NCBI GenBank assembly: GCA_029934215.1
Contig: JAOZMR010000010.1
Span: 1-22,475, forward strand
Length of the DNA stretch: 22,475 nucleotides
DNA from: Pontiellaceae bacterium
Lineage (GTDB): Bacteria; Verrucomicrobiota; Kiritimatiellia; Kiritimatiellales; Tichowtungiaceae
Reading direction: 5' to 3'
Shown: piece after piece, positions 15,196-22,475 of the stretch
Layout: the number at the start of each line of letters is the position of its first letter
How positions within the stretch are numbered: the stretch's first letter is position 1
Made by a program: the position numbers and the translations under genes
Notes under the pieces: model-generated
What the model was told of the DNA's origin: nothing
What the model saw: only the letters and a program-made list of their open reading frames with translations
Database searches by the model: none

Positions 15196-15223
15196 ATTAG
15201 ACATAAGATATATTATGCGACGT
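15196..15223 (-). other. dif: Candidate chromosomal dif site (XerC/XerD target)
   Basis: Read on the minus strand it is ACGTCGCATAA, TATATC, TTATGTCTAAT, that is 11-6-11. Compared with the E. coli dif arms GGTGCGCATAA and TTATGTTAAAT and centre TGTATA as I remember them, 7/11, 4/6 and 9/11 positions agree, and the most conserved XerD arm is best kept. It lies in a gene-free gap where plus-strand base composition changes from G-rich to mixed and then C-rich. XerCD would resolve chromosome dimers here. Confidence 0.6.
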
Positions 15224-15406
15224 TGCAAATCGGAGCAAGTAGGGGGGGTAAGAAAATTTAAACTTTTACGTTTGATTTAATCCGATATACGGCGCCAGTT
15301 CAATCCGCAGGAAACTCCTCCCTCCCCTTCTGTACCTCAAAAAATGGGCATTTTAATTTACAGCCTACCTAAAAATAGTGTTAATTGTCGCGGTTGCTAA
15401 AAAAAA

Positions 15407-15421
15407 TTCCAACCATTGGAA
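15407..15421. repeat. Palindrome TTCCAACCATTGGAA
   Basis: This member of the TTCCAA-NNN-TTGGAA family ends 19 bp upstream of the TauE-like start codon. Its position would suit an operator or a leader hairpin. Confidence 0.6.
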
Positions 15422-15440
15422 AAAGATCTGCTGCGTTATT

Positions 15441-15812
15441 ATGACTACACAATTGATTATCTGGAGCTACGCCGGACTCATCGTTTTTTTTGCGAGTCTG
15501 GTTCAAAGTATGGTCGGGTTCGGTTTCTCGCTGATTGCCATGCCGCTACTTCTTGTGCTTGGTTTGGAATTGCCTACCGCCGTCGCAGTGACCGTGACGT
15601 CGTCGTTCGTTCAGCGCAGTACTTTTGCTTGGTCAATGCGTGAACACATCCCTTGGAAAAAACTGTGGCCACCCATCCTTGCATCAATACCGACGCTTTT
15701 TCTTGGGATTTACGTACTGGGTATCATTGCAGGTCAGAGCCGCGAACTAATTCGCCAGTGCTTCGGTGGACTGCTCGTTCTTCTTGTACTCCTTCAAATA
15801 CCACTCTTCTAA
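15441..15812 (+). CDS. TauE/SafE-family permease, N-terminal half only
   Basis: A 123-residue membrane protein from the ATG at 15441. The TauE/SafE signature SYAGLIVFFASLVQSMVGFGFSLIAMPLL is at the N-terminus. Four hydrophobic segments follow, ending in GLLVLLVLLQIPLF and the stop. Family members normally have about 250 residues with two such halves and move sulfite, sulfonates or similar anions. The second half is missing, and only 22 bp separate the stop from holA, so a deletion has probably removed it. A functional half-size dimer is the alternative. Frame upstream of 15441 is open to 15378, but that part overlaps the palindrome and does not resemble the family. Confidence 0.7.
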   Translation: MTTQLIIWSYAGLIVFFASLVQSMVGFGFSLIAMPLLLVLGLELPTAVAVTVTSSFVQRSTFAWSMREHIPWKKLWPPILASIPTLFLGIYVLGIIAGQSRELIRQCFGGLLVLLVLLQIPLF

Positions 15813-15834
15813 CTTAAAAAAAGGATTACTCTCT

Positions 15835-16923
15835 GTGGCTATAAAACTAATCTATGGAACCGATGAATATCTGGTGAGTCATCACGCTCGTAAGGCGGTG
15901 AACACGTTTTGTCCTGAAGCGGAGCAGACGCTGGGTCTTGAAACGATCAATGGAACCGTCAAAACAGTTGATGATGCGGTTGCGGCAATTAAAACCTGCC
16001 TCGGCGCGTTGCGAACTGTCGGGCTCTTTGGCGGTCAAAAAACGGTATGGCTTCGCGACGTCTCAATTTTCAAAAACCAGGTTCTTTCCAAAAGCAAAGT
16101 GGTTAAGGAGCTTTTAACTGAGTTGGCTGGGGACTTGAAAAAGGGGTTTCCGGATGGGCATCATTTGGTGATTTCCACGTTTGGGCTCGATAAACGATCT
16201 GCGTTTTATAAAACCTGCGTTGCTGTGGCGGAGGTTGAGGTGTACGACTTGCCGGAACAGGACTATAAAAAACGCCCGATCATTCGCGATCGCGCTCAAA
16301 AGATTTTCAAGAAGGCAGGTTGTCGAACCTCGGGGAATGCGCTGGATCTTTTTCTTGAAAAAGTGGGAATGGATACGCGCCTTCTTGTGATGGAGGCGGA
16401 GAAGCTCGTTCTGTACATTGGAGACCGTAGCGAAATTAATACCGAGGATGTGAAGGCGATCACCTCATCCTCCGCCGATGCCATTACGTGGGACTTCACG
16501 GATGCGCTCGGCGAGCGGCGTCTCGATGAGGCGCTTAAGATTTTGCGTCAACTTATGTTCCAGGGCGAAAGCCCCGTTGGCGTGATATTTGCCATCGAGA
16601 ACCTTTTTCAGAGCCTCATACAGTTCCGTGGTTATATTGAAAAAGGGTGGCTTCGGATCGGCGGCGGGTATGGTGCGCAGGCGGTTCAGTGGAGCAACGA
16701 TGCAGAAATGAAGGCGTTGTTCGATCAATTTCCTTCCGACCCTCGGAAAATGCACTGGTTCCGTGTTTCCAAAATCGGAGCGCAGGCAAAAAAGTACAAA
16801 TCGAAGGAGCTGGAAATGTGTCGGAAGCGGCTCCTAAAAACACACGAGCAGTTGGTCTCTAGCGGGGTTTCGCAGGCGCTATTGTTGGAAATGCTCGTTA
16901 TCCAATTAGTCGGAAATGCGTAG
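15835..16923 (+). CDS. holA: DNA polymerase III subunit delta
   Basis: A 362-residue clamp-loader subunit that opens the beta sliding clamp during loading. KLIYGTDEYLVSHHARKAV at the N-terminus, LRTVGLFGGQKTVWLRDVSIF and the C-terminal collar-like region (EMCRKRLLKTHEQLVSSGVSQALLLEMLVIQL) match the HolA layout. Domains: AAA+ core about 1-210, lid and collar about 210-362. I chose GTG 15835 because the protein then begins VAIKLIYGTDE, as expected, and AAAAAAAGGAT lies upstream; the longer frame from 15766 overlaps the TauE-like gene. Twelve bp separate it from the YggS gene, so they are probably cotranscribed. Confidence 0.92.
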   Translation: MAIKLIYGTDEYLVSHHARKAVNTFCPEAEQTLGLETINGTVKTVDDAVAAIKTCLGALRTVGLFGGQKTVWLRDVSIFKNQVLSKSKVVKELLTELAGDLKKGFPDGHHLVISTFGLDKRSAFYKTCVAVAEVEVYDLPEQDYKKRPIIRDRAQKIFKKAGCRTSGNALDLFLEKVGMDTRLLVMEAEKLVLYIGDRSEINTEDVKAITSSSADAITWDFTDALGERRLDEALKILRQLMFQGESPVGVIFAIENLFQSLIQFRGYIEKGWLRIGGGYGAQAVQWSNDAEMKALFDQFPSDPRKMHWFRVSKIGAQAKKYKSKELEMCRKRLLKTHEQLVSSGVSQALLLEMLVIQLVGNA

Positions 16924-16935
16924 GAGAAAAGATCT

Positions 16936-17628
16936 ATGAGTATCACAGAAAATTTGAAATCAATCGAAGAACGCATCGCAGCTGCTTGCGAAAACGCGGG
17001 GCGTCCGCGCAACGATGTGAAACTGGTGGCTGTATCGAAGCGAAAGCCCGCCAAAGCTGTGATTGATGCTGCAGAGGCGGGTCAAATTTTGTTCGGCGAG
17101 AACCGGGTTCAGGAGGCACAAACGAAGATTCCGATGTGTCCAAAACAGCTGCATTGGCATCTCATTGGGCATCTTCAGGGTAACAAAGCTAGGCTTGCCG
17201 CGTCCGGTCTATTTCGGATGATCCATTCGGTGGATTCAGAAAAACTGATTCGCTCGCTCGACGAATACGCCGTAAGCCCGCTGCCGATTCTGATTCAAGT
17301 CAACATCTCCGGCGAAGGCTCTAAATCCGGTTGTGCGCCAGACGAGGTCGCCGCACTGATCGACGCGGCAAACAGCTGCTCGCAGGTGGAGGTGCATGGA
17401 TTAATGACGATTCCGCCATTCACGCCCTACCCTGAAAAAGCACGCGCTCATTTTTCCAACCTTCGGAATATTCGTGACGACCTTCAGGAAACTACCGGCA
17501 CTCCGTTGCCGGAATTATCGATGGGTATGTCGAATGACTTCGAAATTGCAATTCAGGAGGGCGCAACATTTATCCGCGTCGGTACAGATATTTTTGGCGG
17601 CAGAGATGGGGGTTTGGGATTGGAGTGA
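16936..17628 (+). CDS. yggS: YggS/PLPBP-family pyridoxal-phosphate homeostasis protein
   Basis: A 230-residue alanine-racemase-fold protein that binds pyridoxal phosphate and keeps vitamin B6 and amino-acid pools in balance. K35 in VAVSKRKP is the cofactor lysine. LFGENRVQEAQTK, LHWHLIGHLQGNKA, VNISGEGSKSGC, GLMTIPPF and LSMGMSNDFEIAIQEGATFIRVGTDIFG are all family signatures. After the usual end (FGGR) the frame continues with DGGLGLE and stops inside the first unit of a G-rich tandem repeat, so the repeat supplies the last residues and stop. Gene order holA-yggS-proC is broken by a four-helix-bundle gene. RBS GGAGAAAAGATCT. Confidence 0.93.
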   Translation: MSITENLKSIEERIAAACENAGRPRNDVKLVAVSKRKPAKAVIDAAEAGQILFGENRVQEAQTKIPMCPKQLHWHLIGHLQGNKARLAASGLFRMIHSVDSEKLIRSLDEYAVSPLPILIQVNISGEGSKSGCAPDEVAALIDAANSCSQVEVHGLMTIPPFTPYPEKARAHFSNLRNIRDDLQETTGTPLPELSMGMSNDFEIAIQEGATFIRVGTDIFGGRDGGLGLE

Positions 17629-17718
17629 TGGAGAGATGGGGGTTTGGGATTGGAGAGATGGGGGTTTGGGATTGGAGTGATGGGGGATTGGAGAGGTGGA
17701 GAGATGGAGTGGTGGAGG
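17602..17718 (+). repeat. G-rich minisatellite at the yggS 3' end
   Basis: Units begin at 17602 (30 bp), 17632 (22 bp) and 17654 (30 bp), each starting AGAGATGGGGGTTTGGGATT and ending ATTGG or GGAGTGATGG, followed by degenerate G/A-rich units to 17718. Repeated GGGGG and GGG runs on the plus strand could form G-quadruplexes in the mRNA. Unit number is likely to vary between strains. Confidence 0.85.
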
Positions 17719-17757
17719 GTTTTTACACTGCTTTCCTTTTCAAAGGAGGGTGACTGA

Positions 17758-18234
17758 ATGACTGGAAGTCGAAGAAACAGAAATCGAGGGTACCAACAAT
17801 TGAGGGTGTGGCAAGATGCTCGGAAGCTTTATGCTTTGACTTGGCAGGCATTTAAGGCTTTTCCTTACGATTTAAAACGAGTCGTTTCGCAACAAATTGC
17901 TTCTGTCGATTCCGTGCATCGCAATATCGCTGAAGGATATTGTCGTAGAGGAATTAAAGAATATCTGTATCATCTGAACGTTGCTCTTGGCTCTCTCGGC
18001 GAAAGCGTTTCTGGGTGGACCGTATACAAACAGGCGAACCAAATTCGTGCTGAGCAATTTGAAGAGATGGATGCGCTGGCTTTTAAACTCGAAAACGGGT
18101 TGATCAAGCTTGTGGAACGACTTGAGGAAAAACAAAAGGACGGAAGCTGGGTGGATCACATGATGGTTAAAGAACATAATGATGTTGATCAAGTGAATCA
18201 GACACCCATTCTCCAACATTCTAAGGAGGTTTAA
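17758..18234 (+). CDS. Four-helix-bundle protein (23S rRNA intervening-sequence type)
   Basis: A 158-residue, mostly helical protein. LRVWQDARKLYALTWQAFKAFP, then HRNIAEGYCRRGIKEYLYHL and NVALGSLGESVSG, are the signatures of the four-helix-bundle family first known from intervening sequences in 23S rRNA genes. Typical members are ~115-125 residues; here a hydrophilic C-terminal tail follows (KDGSWVDHMMVKEHND). No rRNA is nearby. The ATG at 17758 follows AAAGGAGGGTGACTGA. It lies between yggS and proC, its stop 2 bp before proC, and its last codons carry proC's ribosome binding site (AAGGAGGT). Function of the family is unknown; DNA or RNA binding is suspected. Confidence 0.85.
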   Translation: MTGSRRNRNRGYQQLRVWQDARKLYALTWQAFKAFPYDLKRVVSQQIASVDSVHRNIAEGYCRRGIKEYLYHLNVALGSLGESVSGWTVYKQANQIRAEQFEEMDALAFKLENGLIKLVERLEEKQKDGSWVDHMMVKEHNDVDQVNQTPILQHSKEV

Positions 18235-18236
18235 TT

Positions 18237-19046
18237 ATGATTATGGAACAGAATGTAGTATTTATTGGCGCGGGCAATATGGCAGAGGCGATTGTTTGCG
18301 GTATGGTGGCTGGTGACTTTTGTGAGCCAGAAAAAATTGTTATGACTGATATTCGTGCGGATCATTTATCCGTTTTGTCAGAGAAATATGGGGTTACAAC
18401 ATCGCTCGATAATGGCGTGGTGAAACACGCCAAGATCGTTGTGCTGGCTGTGAAACCTCAAGTTTTGGGCGATGTCTTAAAAGAAATTGCGCCGAGTCTT
18501 CAGAAGGAGACGTTGGTCGTTAGTATTGCCGCTGGAATCTCTTGCGCAAAAATTGAAGCCGGTCTTGACGGCGAACGGCGCGTGGTTCGCGTGATGCCGA
18601 ATACGCCAGCTCTTGTTGGGAAAGGCGCAGCCGGAATTGCACCAGGAGCTCACGCGGTTGAAGCCGACATTGAGATGGCGGAAGCCATTCTTCAGTGCGT
18701 TGGATTGACGGTGCGGGTTGAGGAAAAAGACCTCGATGCGGTCACTGCATTGAGCGGCTCGGGGCCTGCCTACGTGTTTTATCTCCTAGAGGCCATGCTC
18801 GATGCTGTCGAAGATTTGGGTCTTGAAAAAGAGACGGCTCGCTCTCTGGCTTTGCAGACCGTTGAGGGTTCAGCGCGGTTAATGAAGGAGTCCAGTGAAA
18901 GCGCTAAAACGTTGCGCGAACGAGTTACATCAAAAGGAGGAACCACCGAGGCTGCCATTCATACGCTCAACGATGCGAATGTGAAAGGGACCATCCAAAA
19001 AGCAATTAAAGCCGCTCACGACCGATCGGTTGCGCTGGCCAATTGA
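18237..19046 (+). CDS. proC: Pyrroline-5-carboxylate reductase
   Basis: A 269-residue enzyme that reduces pyrroline-5-carboxylate to proline with NAD(P)H in the cytoplasm. The Rossmann motif is FIGAGNMAEAIVCGM at the N-terminus. VVRVMPNTPALVGKGAAGI, ALSGSGPAYVFYLLEAM and LRERVTSKGGTTEAAI are the conserved dimerisation and substrate-site blocks. Length is normal. The start ATG at 18237 has AAGGAGGT upstream; an ATG two codons later is an alternative. The last 31 bp overlap the end of uvrC, which runs the other way, so no separate terminator stands between them. Confidence 0.95.
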   Translation: MIMEQNVVFIGAGNMAEAIVCGMVAGDFCEPEKIVMTDIRADHLSVLSEKYGVTTSLDNGVVKHAKIVVLAVKPQVLGDVLKEIAPSLQKETLVVSIAAGISCAKIEAGLDGERRVVRVMPNTPALVGKGAAGIAPGAHAVEADIEMAEAILQCVGLTVRVEEKDLDAVTALSGSGPAYVFYLLEAMLDAVEDLGLEKETARSLALQTVEGSARLMKESSESAKTLRERVTSKGGTTEAAIHTLNDANVKGTIQKAIKAAHDRSVALAN

Positions 19047-20494
19047 ACGGCGTCAAAGATCAATTGAGCGGTTTTGGTTCCAATGCCAGGCGCTTCTTTT
19101 AACTCGTCGAGACTCGCTTTTTGAAGGCGGGCAAATGATCCAAAATGTTTCAACAAGCTCTCCTTTGTCTTCTGTCCAATGGTTGGAATTTCATCGAGAG
19201 CCGATTCGCGAATCCGTTTGTTTCGTAGAGTTCTGTGATACGAAATGGCAAAGCGATGCGCTTCGTCGCGCAACCCTGTCACGACCGCTCGGGCGACGGA
19301 TTCCTTCGGCAGACGAAGCGTGGGTTGGTTGTCGCGCACGAGTTCTTCGAATTGTTTGGCTATTCCAATGATTGGAAGATCCACTCCAATTTCTTCCAAG
19401 GCCTGGAACGCGGCTCGTACTTGCGTGATCCCTCCGTCGACCACGACCAGATCTGGCAGGGCCCCCTGCCCTTCCTTGAGACGTATGTAGCGACGACGCA
19501 CCGCCTCCGCCATCATCCGCGGATCGTCACTCCCCTCCACCGTCTTGATTCGGAAGCGACGATATCGCTGCGGCATCGGCACCCCATTAACTGCGGCAAC
19601 CATACTCGCTACGGCGTACGTTCCCGAAATATTCGAAATATCAAAACATTCGATTACGCTCGGCGGTCTTTCGAGCCCAAGCTTTTCGCCAAGCTCTTTG
19701 ATTCCATCCATCGCATCTGCAGAACGCATTTTGCTGGTTTTTCGGACAAGTGCCCTCTCCTTCACGGCTCGATGCAAAAGCAGCATCATATCGCGAAGCG
19801 CTGCGGCATCTTCGAACCGTTGCTCGTTCGATGCTTCATGCATCTTCATACGGATCTCTCGAATAAACTCCGACCGCTCGCCGCGAAGAAAGGCGCAGGC
19901 GGTTTCGACTCGCTCGCGATAGTCGTCCGGCGTCACCGTTCCAATACACGGCGCAGCGCAGTCGCGGATTATATCGTTGTTGCAGTGCTTGTAGGTCTCT
20001 GCGTCTGGGCAGGTCGGCCGGCATTGACGAATCCCAAACCTCTTTTCAATAAACTCCAGCGCCGCCCTCGCCGCTTGCCCAGATGTGTATGGTCCAAAAT
20101 AAGTTCCGGCATCACTTTTCTGAATTCGACAAAGCTCAAACGTTGGAAACGGCTTGTCGAGATACACACGCAACAGCGGAAACCGCTTATCGTCTTTGAA
20201 TTGGGAGTTGTAGCGCGGTTTATATTCCTTGATCAACTGCCCCTCTGTCAGCAACGCCTCCGCCTCGCTTTTGAGCACACGTACCTCGAAATCGGTGATC
20301 GATCGAATCAGCCCACGCACCTTCGGCTCCGCCGTGCGCAACGTGCTTTCGCGGAAATAGCTCTGAACCCGTTTCCGAAGCGAAGCGGCTTTCCCGACAT
20401 AGATAATCGTCCCATCCCGTCCGCGCATTAAATAGACGCCCGGCTTATCCGGAAGTTCCTTAAGCTTATTTCGAATGTTCTCCGACCACTGCAT
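19016..20494 (-). CDS. uvrC: Excinuclease ABC subunit C, short form
   Basis: The dual-incision nuclease of nucleotide excision repair, 492 residues against about 600 in most bacteria. GIY-YIG domain at about 14-95 (GVYLM, YVGKAASLRKRVQSYF). Cysteine cluster C158, C162, C171, C179, C183, as in UvrC proteins reported to hold an iron-sulfur cluster. UVR (UvrB-binding) motif about 212-240. RNase H-like nuclease with D285, D353 and H413. Two helix-hairpin-helix motifs at 434-480. Only ~40 residues separate the UVR motif from the nuclease domain where ~140 are usual, so a central block is missing while both active sites are kept. The start at 20494 gives a standard N-terminus. Divergent from prfC, convergent with proC. 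Confidence 0.95.
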   Translation of the reverse strand: MQWSENIRNKLKELPDKPGVYLMRGRDGTIIYVGKAASLRKRVQSYFRESTLRTAEPKVRGLIRSITDFEVRVLKSEAEALLTEGQLIKEYKPRYNSQFKDDKRFPLLRVYLDKPFPTFELCRIQKSDAGTYFGPYTSGQAARAALEFIEKRFGIRQCRPTCPDAETYKHCNNDIIRDCAAPCIGTVTPDDYRERVETACAFLRGERSEFIREIRMKMHEASNEQRFEDAAALRDMMLLLHRAVKERALVRKTSKMRSADAMDGIKELGEKLGLERPPSVIECFDISNISGTYAVASMVAAVNGVPMPQRYRRFRIKTVEGSDDPRMMAEAVRRRYIRLKEGQGALPDLVVVDGGITQVRAAFQALEEIGVDLPIIGIAKQFEELVRDNQPTLRLPKESVARAVVTGLRDEAHRFAISYHRTLRNKRIRESALDEIPTIGQKTKESLLKHFGSFARLQKASLDELKEAPGIGTKTAQLIFDAVQLASATDRS

Positions 20495-20629
20495 AAAAGG
20501 AAGTGTAGAACAGAAATTTCAGCCTGTCCATCTTTAGGGAGTATATCTCCAGTGAAATATCGTATTGAATCGACGCAATACATCGCGTAAGGTTCTCCGA
20601 CTTTTTACACCTAAAATTGGATTATCGTT

Positions 20630-22234
20630 ATGGCATTTGAAGAGGCAATCGCAAAACGGCGCACCATCGCCATCATTTCACATCCGGACGCCGGTAAGAC
20701 GACGCTGACGGAAAAACTTCTGCTCTACGGCGGCGCGCTCCAGCTCGCTGGGTCCGTGACTGCGCGTAAGACACAACGTTCAACAACATCCGACTGGATG
20801 GAACTAGAAAAACAGCGCGGCATATCCGTCACCTCCACCGTCCTTCAGTTCGAATACCGCGACTGCTGCATCAACCTACTCGACACGCCCGGGCATCGCG
20901 ACTTCTCTGAAGACACATATCGCGTACTCATGGCGGTCGATGCCGTGGTGATGGTAATCGATGCGGCGAAAGGAATCGAAAACCAGACGCGGAAACTCTT
21001 CGAAATATGCCGAATGCGCGGCATCCCAATTTTCACATTCATGAACAAACTCGACCGCCCGTCGCGCAGCCCGCTCTCGCTGCTCGATGAACTAGAAAAC
21101 ACGCTCCAACTTCGCGTCTGCGCAGTCAACTGGCCAATCGGCGACGGAGCAGATTTCAAAGGAATCTACGACCGCCAAGCCAAACAAGCCCACTTCTTTG
21201 AGCGCACCTCCCACGGAGCCTATCGCGCACCCGTTGCGCTCCACTCCGTAACCGACCCGAAAATGCGCGAACGTTTACCCGACGAAATGTACAACCAACT
21301 CGTCGAAGAACTAGAACTGCTCGATATTGGCGGAGAAGCATTTGACCTCCCCGAAATTCTCGCCGGCGAACTCAGCCCCGTTTTCTTTGGCAGCGCCATC
21401 AACAACTTCGGAGTTCAACTGATGCTCGACGCAATCATCGACCATGCGCCCGCGCCGCAACCGCGCCGAAGCCACTCCGAAACCATCCCGCCAGAGCACC
21501 CGAGCTTCTCCGGATTCATCTTCAAAATCCAATCCAACATGGACCCAAAACACCGTGACCAAATCGCCTTTCTTCGCATCTGCTCAGGTCGCTTCGAACG
21601 CGACATGCGCGCCACCCACTCACGTACCGGCGAACAAGTGCGACTCTCCAGTTCACATCGAGTTTTCGCGACAACGCGCGAAACAGTCAACACCGCCTAC
21701 CCCGGCGATGTCATAGGACTGATCGGCCACTCAGAATTCGGCATCGGTGACACACTCAGCGAAGACCCAGCAATCCTCTACGACGAAATGCCGCAATTTG
21801 TTCCCGAACACTTTGCAACGCTCCACAACCCCGAACCATCGAAATACAAACGCTTTCAGGCAGGAACACAACACCTGCTCCAAGAAGGAGCACTGCAAGC
21901 CTTCTACTTCCCAACATCCGCACAATCCGCACCCATCCTCGGCGCGGTTGGAATCCTTCAATACGATGTTTTCAAACACCGCATGGAAAACGAATATGGC
22001 GCAAAAGTTCGGCTAGACCCGACCCCATTTAGATTCATTCGCTGGGTAGACGAAACCGACGGAGCCGACCCGGTTCCGGAAACCATGATGTTCCCAACAG
22101 GATGCCGACTCGCCTACGACCTATCGAATCGAAAAGTTCTATTATTTGACTCCGAATGGGGCATAAAATACTTCTGCGACCTCCACGCAAAAACACGCCT
22201 ACTTGAACTACCCAAAACCCCACACGCAAGCTAA
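20630..22234 (+). CDS. prfC: Peptide chain release factor 3
   Basis: A 534-residue translational GTPase that removes RF1/RF2 from the ribosome after termination. P-loop S17-HPDAGKT24, switch region QRGISVTST, DTPGHRDF and the specificity motif NKLD are in order. The later blocks FFGSAINNFGVQLMLDAI, FIFKIQSNMDPKHRDQIAFLRICSG and LGAVGILQYDVFKHRMENEYGAKV are typical of RF3 rather than EF-G. Length is normal (about 529 in E. coli). ATG 20630 gives the standard N-terminus; the ribosome binding site is weak. The gene is unusually rich in C on its coding strand, unlike the other plus-strand genes. Confidence 0.96.
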   Translation: MAFEEAIAKRRTIAIISHPDAGKTTLTEKLLLYGGALQLAGSVTARKTQRSTTSDWMELEKQRGISVTSTVLQFEYRDCCINLLDTPGHRDFSEDTYRVLMAVDAVVMVIDAAKGIENQTRKLFEICRMRGIPIFTFMNKLDRPSRSPLSLLDELENTLQLRVCAVNWPIGDGADFKGIYDRQAKQAHFFERTSHGAYRAPVALHSVTDPKMRERLPDEMYNQLVEELELLDIGGEAFDLPEILAGELSPVFFGSAINNFGVQLMLDAIIDHAPAPQPRRSHSETIPPEHPSFSGFIFKIQSNMDPKHRDQIAFLRICSGRFERDMRATHSRTGEQVRLSSSHRVFATTRETVNTAYPGDVIGLIGHSEFGIGDTLSEDPAILYDEMPQFVPEHFATLHNPEPSKYKRFQAGTQHLLQEGALQAFYFPTSAQSAPILGAVGILQYDVFKHRMENEYGAKVRLDPTPFRFIRWVDETDGADPVPETMMFPTGCRLAYDLSNRKVLLFDSEWGIKYFCDLHAKTRLLELPKTPHAS

Positions 22235-22475
22235 CCCCCTGCCCTCTGCTAATGGGAGGGAGGTTAATGGGATTTGCCACGAAAGAGCGCAGGGAATGCA
22301 AAAAAAGACGAACCAAGCGTTAGTGGGAGGTTTGCCGTCAATCATGCTGTAAAAACTATATCCCTTTTCACCCGCAACGGAGCTGGGCTATTTTCGCAGA
22401 ATAATTGACGGCAGAATGATGGACGGTTTTTGAAGCGGGCAGGAACGGGTTTGCCCAGCGCTGAAAGCGTAGCGA
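22235..22475. repeat. 3' flank with spaced inverted repeat, no gene
   Basis: TGCCGTCAAT (22333-22342) and its complement ATTGACGGCA (22404-22413) face each other across 61 bp; a variant GATGGACGG follows at about 22418. No coding frame is supported before the window ends. It may be another repeat element or a decayed insertion. Confidence 0.5.

Larger units (their letters stand above)
14973..15440. other. 468-bp intergenic region with dif-like site and inverted repeats
   Basis: No gene is seen. It contains, left to right, a 10-bp hairpin (15125-15152), a 7-bp inverted repeat (AAAACAC 15162-15168 with GTGTTTT 15180-15186), the dif-like site (15196-15223), and the palindrome TTCCAACCATTGGAA (15407-15421) just ahead of the TauE-like gene. 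Promoters of the divergent genes on both sides must lie here but were not resolved. Confidence 0.6.

Noticed and set aside
19235..20431. 398-residue plus-strand open frame
   Set aside because: Antisense shadow of uvrC, which has full family motifs on the other strand.

Overview
The window looks like bacterial chromosome of moderate GC with a sharp split. Positions 1 to about 11,200 are an accessory island full of repeats, nuclease genes and gene wreckage. Positions about 11,220 to 22,240 carry mostly housekeeping genes. No rRNA or clear tRNA gene was seen, so lineage is inference only. The mix of short REP-like palindromes, a SUMF1-domain lipoprotein, a giant DUF3857/transglutaminase protein and a stand-alone four-helix-bundle (23S intervening-sequence type) protein would fit the PVC group (for example Kiritimatiellota/Verrucomicrobiota), but a marker-gene search would be needed.

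Accessory island. It is bracketed by two directly repeated remnants of one IS1595-family transposase (1-130 and 10838-11183). Inside are: a GmrSD-like DUF1524 protein missing its N-terminal half (134-1081); a complete DUF262-DUF1524 protein of the type IV restriction (GmrSD) kind (1255-3720); a DUF2779 protein fusing a Cas4-like PD-(D/E)XK nuclease to a DnaQ-like exonuclease (3902-5377); a PIN toxin/AbrB antitoxin pair whose toxin is split by a 251-bp element with terminal inverted repeats and an 8-bp target duplication (5512-6429); a SpoU/TrmH-type RNA methyltransferase; a DUF6678-like protein; and a SUMF1 lipoprotein. Nuclease genes are separated by a repeated spacer built of nested palindromes plus a conserved GGTCGCTCAGTGTCC box. 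At 10111-10420 lies a scar made of the end of the first nuclease gene, a hybrid spacer, and the first and last codons of the DUF2779 gene fused in frame. It shows that this gene/spacer array existed elsewhere, or was copied, and collapsed.

Terminus-like region. Upstream of the transglutaminase gene, 15196-15223 matches the 28-bp XerCD dif site (20 of 28 positions against the E. coli site as I recall it). Plus-strand composition goes from G-rich on its left, even across a minus-strand gene, to C-rich on its right by uvrC/prfC. Together these suggest the window spans the replication terminus.

Core genes on the right: half of a TauE/SafE permease, then holA (DNA polymerase III delta), a YggS/PLPBP gene whose 3' end runs into a G-rich minisatellite, a four-helix-bundle protein gene and proC, all on the plus strand; a shortened uvrC convergent with and overlapping proC; and prfC (release factor 3), divergent from uvrC.
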